Shown piece after piece: positions 61,130 to 64,000 of a stretch of DNA of 64,000 nt (position 1 is its first letter; every line of letters begins with the position of its first letter). A program made the position numbers and the translations under genes. Source of the stretch: Lithospermum erythrorhizon (taxonomy: Eukaryota > Streptophyta > Magnoliopsida > Boraginales > Boraginaceae); NCBI GenBank assembly GCA_019722365.1, contig JADFUC010000954.1, positions 2,666,001 through 2,730,000 of the forward strand, given 5' to 3'. Below the pieces are notes generated by a model that saw only the letters and a list, made by a program, of their open reading frames with translations, had not been told where the DNA came from and searched no databases.

Positions 61130-62200
61130 ACCATTCGACGAAAAGCCTCAGTTCACGTCTCGCGGCGGTTCTAGAAGTTCATTTTAAACTCTTTAACCCG
61201 AACCTTTCACTTTTGTCGGTTTCTAGAAGAACCATTCGACAACCTTAGATTCATGTCTGGCCTACATCAGCTGACCAGCGTGACCAGATGAAGCGGTCAC
61301 GCAGTCTCATAATTCATATTACATCCCATGCATGCATTAGTATGAAAAACTCGAATCTCATCACGAATCAGCAGGCGTTCACGAGATAAAACCAAGCGTC
61401 AGTTAATCGCTCCCATAACGTAGGCGTCGCGTTAGGCACTGCGATGCGCCTCTTCGTGTATTTCGTCTTTGCCTTGACCCTAGAACACAAGATCGAATTA
61501 CTGTTGCTCTACTCTACGGGATCTCACGGCTTTGTTGTTGTTTTCCGAAAACCCTGTCTCCCGTTCTTCCTCTTCACGCCATAATCTGACGCCCCATTAG
61601 CACCTTAAGCCCACATGAAGCTTCGTACTCCTCAGACAAAGATCGTTCTACAACCACCTTGAATTGACACTTGTTAGTACCTACAAAATTACTAACAGCA
61701 CGCCTAAGGTGGATCAGCTTGATTAGCAGAAGTCAATAAAATCAGGCCTGCGTCTGTCGTCAACATTTACGTCTGCAGGTAGATAGTTGATTAATAAATG
61801 CTATTGAAATCATTCGGTGTCTAGCTATGGAGTGTGTTATCACGACATCTTAAGGTGAAAAGATTTTCATGAAATTGTTTGTAAAAGGTTTCTCATTACA
61901 AGTTACATAAAGCACTTCCATTAAGCGCTGTGGTGGTCTCAGCCCAGCAGCGTTAGCAACAAACGTTCCTCGATGGCTCTTGATGATCCACACCCAGACC
62001 TAAAGCTGTCCAATTAACCATTAAATCCCCTCCTGTCTTCTCGGGCTTCTCCTCCGGTTTATGCAACTTCTTCCCATAGTTAATCACCGAAATGCGCGTA
62101 TTTGATGTGGAAAATCAATTCCATCGAATTTCTCTGACCCGTGTCGCGTTCAGCTTCAATTCTTAAACTCACAATCAAGATCTGACCAAACTCGATGCAA
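61130..62200 (-). mobile_element. Second Copia remnant, 5' internal region with gag
   Basis: GC-richer than its surroundings. In shifting minus-strand frames between about 62150 and 61870 it reads YGKKLHKPEEKPEK, SRNV and EKPFTNNFMK. These follow in order the Copia gag block seen in family members as ...GKKLHEPLGEKPEKM...LSRNV...YEKPSA-NKV-LMKKLF. Stops and shifts are frequent, and nothing of pol was recognised, so the element is 3'-truncated. Confidence 0.6.
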
Positions 62201-62201
62201 T

Positions 62202-62743
62202 TGTTAGGATTTAAGACTAAATCCCTCCCGAGTTTCAGCGTCGATAAAACGACATGAATTTAAAGTGCGGAAATAATAAACAAACACAAAAGATTTATCT
62301 GAGGTTCTCCTTGATGTGAAAGGTGGAGTGCTGATGCTATTTGGATAATTTTCTCCGACTTGAAGAAGATCGTTTACAAGCCTATCCTTGCTTCTCTCTG
62401 TCTATGTTGAGGTATTTTCTTATCGCGAAAATTTGACCGCAAAGCTATCAAAACAAAGATAAACTCTACAAGTTCTTGAACAAAACTATGTTCTTGATAA
62501 TATTAAAGACCTAATATTATTCTAGGATAAATATTCTCTATTCTATACTTGTTGTGTGATGAATAAAACTCATAGGCTTCAGTATTTATAGGCAAAGATA
62601 TAACTATTTAGACTCGAATTAGGCAATAATTAGAGTCAAAACCGCTAACAAATCGCCTCCCATTATACGTCGATCATTACTGAGTCGAACAATCTCTCTG
62701 ATTGCGCCAAGGACTGTCGGACAGGGTCTCGATAAACCCTTCA
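62202..62743 (-). repeat. Probable 5' LTR of the second Copia remnant
   Basis: It begins 'tgttaggatttaag' (TG end) right after a decayed primer-binding-site-like 'atctgaccaaact' and ends near 'cccttca' (CA end). A TATAAATACT motif on the minus strand near 62580-62590 would be its promoter. The outer end is uncertain, and no second LTR is in the window. Confidence 0.5.
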
Positions 62744-63512
62744 ACAAACGGCCAAAATGGCTTCAAAGTTGGTGAAACAATTAATTCTACCTTTTTTTTA
62801 TGTGGATGTGCTTAATTTCGGGAGAGAATTTCAATGAGATTAGGATTCACAAATCTATACAAATGAGCATTCAAATTTGTGCTTTTATATTTGATATTTC
62901 AAAGGGAGGGCCTTTCACTTGCGTGGGTGAATGAATAAAACCACTTGGTTGAAATATCGATCATGATGAAGTCTTAATCATGTAATGATGATTAAATGAT
63001 ATACATAAGTTAATTATGCATGAATAGTATTGCATAGTATAATTTCTGTCTATATAAACCCTCGACTTCGCCATGTGGCAACAAGATCAACACCGAAAAG
63101 CGATAAAGAGTTCCTTAATTTCCTCTTTTGTTGTTGTTCTTAGTTTTAGCACTTTCTCTGATATATTACTATTTCTATTTTATATTTAGTATAGAAGATA
63201 ATACTTAGTAGTAGGCTTATTTCCAATTCTGATTATCTTTTTGACGTCTCGTTAACCCCAGATTGTTTGTAGTCTGAGTTTGATATTTCAATTTATATTC
63301 TAGAGTTTGTGTTAATCAAATTGAAGAATTTAATTGGATGGTTTTCTACTCGTGGTGCTCAACTTTTACCTGTAGTGCTAATAAGGGTTAAAAGATAGTA
63401 AAGGTTGTAGGTTTATATATCGTTTTGTTAAGCCGAGATCTTGGTAAACTTCAATTATTCGAAATTGAAGTCCTTAAGTTCTCTTTGTTCGATGATTTTA
63501 ATTTCTCGGTAG

Positions 63513-63561
<49 letters not shown>

Positions 63562-64000
63562 TTCAAAGTATTTCGTAAAAACTCATTTTTTGTCTATTAT
63601 TATTTATTTTAATTATCCAGTTTTGAATCAATTTTTTTATTATTATTATTTGAATATTGAGTTGTATTTGAAAACAGAGGTGGCGGATGAAGGAAGTCCT
63701 GCTTGGATTTGAAAAGCAAAGCTAATGTAATTTCATTTCTCTCCAAATATCTTATTCAAAATATCTTATGTAAGTTGTATAATTCATATTATTGAAAGTG
63801 AAGTCTAGCCTATCTCTTTGCTAGGTATTATATTCTAGCTATTATATATATTTTTTTTCTCAGTCTTTTTTTTGGTGAAAGATTTAAATATAAGCACTTT
63901 TGTTTGAAAGCATTTTGGTAAATATATTTTATGGTGTCCACATAACAAAGCGTGTGACGATATCTTCAAATTTTGAAGCGGTGTGGCCGATATAAGATTA
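62744..64000. other. Right edge, no gene established
   Basis: A promoter-like 'ctatataaacc' at 63049-63059 is followed by a T-rich leader-like stretch, so a plus-strand transcript may start near 63085. No coding exon could be confirmed up to the window edge. Confidence 0.35.
63518..63559. repeat. (AT)n microsatellite, about 21 repeats
   Basis: An uninterrupted run of alternating A and T. Confidence 0.97.

Noticed and set aside
63425..63712. 95-codon frame near the right edge
   Set aside because: Its middle is the (AT)n microsatellite; ends do not resemble any protein.
1..64000. tRNA, rRNA, CRISPR or prokaryotic-type defence loci
   Set aside because: None seen on either strand by reading; repeats present are plant satellites, MITEs and LTRs, not spacer-repeat arrays.

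Overview
This window is nuclear DNA from a flowering plant. It is AT-rich, its genes are split by GT-AG introns, and its families are plant ones: a chloroplast outer-envelope pore, a plant P450, a type I MADS factor, an RRA arabinosyltransferase, JAC1 and a BES1/BZR1 factor. Copia retrotransposon remains, Stowaway-like and hAT-like MITEs and a possible AU-type SINE also point to a eudicot. An asterid is my guess, not shown. Nothing looks prokaryotic, organellar or viral.

Layout. 1-67: possible 5' end of a minus-strand gene. 1140-1960: satellite array. 2764-6615 (+): OEP24-type envelope pore with two intact alternative first exons and two decayed exon-1 copies. 7504-10082 (+): CYP72-clan P450. 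13005-13960 (-): decayed Sel1-like gene piece. 14034-14959 (-): YqaJ-type nuclease, probably organellar. 15355-20471 (-): decayed Copia element with two 622-bp LTRs. 21943-22656 (+): type I (M-gamma-like) MADS gene. 24214-26934 (+): PP2C of the Arabidopsis PP2C55 type. 27810-28673: two adjacent MITEs. 29054-31757 (+): RRA-type GT77 arabinosyltransferase. 33097-36659 (+): JAC1-type auxilin-like J-domain protein. 43258-44582 (+): DeSI-like PPPDE protein. 45051-45656 (-): lipoyl (octanoyl) transferase pseudogene. 45901-46011: small hAT-like MITE with a perfect 8-bp target duplication. 49720-51340: the same satellite as at the left end, inverted. 52813-54959 (+): DNA-3-methyladenine glycosylase I. 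56134-58041 (-): BES1/BZR1 homolog whose DNA-binding exon is interrupted. 60070-62750: degenerate tandem repeats and a second Copia remnant.

The genes do not form a pathway; this is an ordinary gene-rich euchromatic stretch. The recurring theme is local tandem duplication at the 5' ends of genes: exon 1 of OEP24, the exon-1/intron-1 border of RRA, the leaders of the PP2C and DeSI genes, and a minisatellite directly after the first donor site of the BES1/BZR1 gene. Several loci are broken (lipoyl transferase, Sel1-like, BES1/BZR1 exon 1, both Copia elements). Exon borders were placed by hand from GT-AG sites, reading-frame continuity and remembered family sequence; no alignment or transcript was available.
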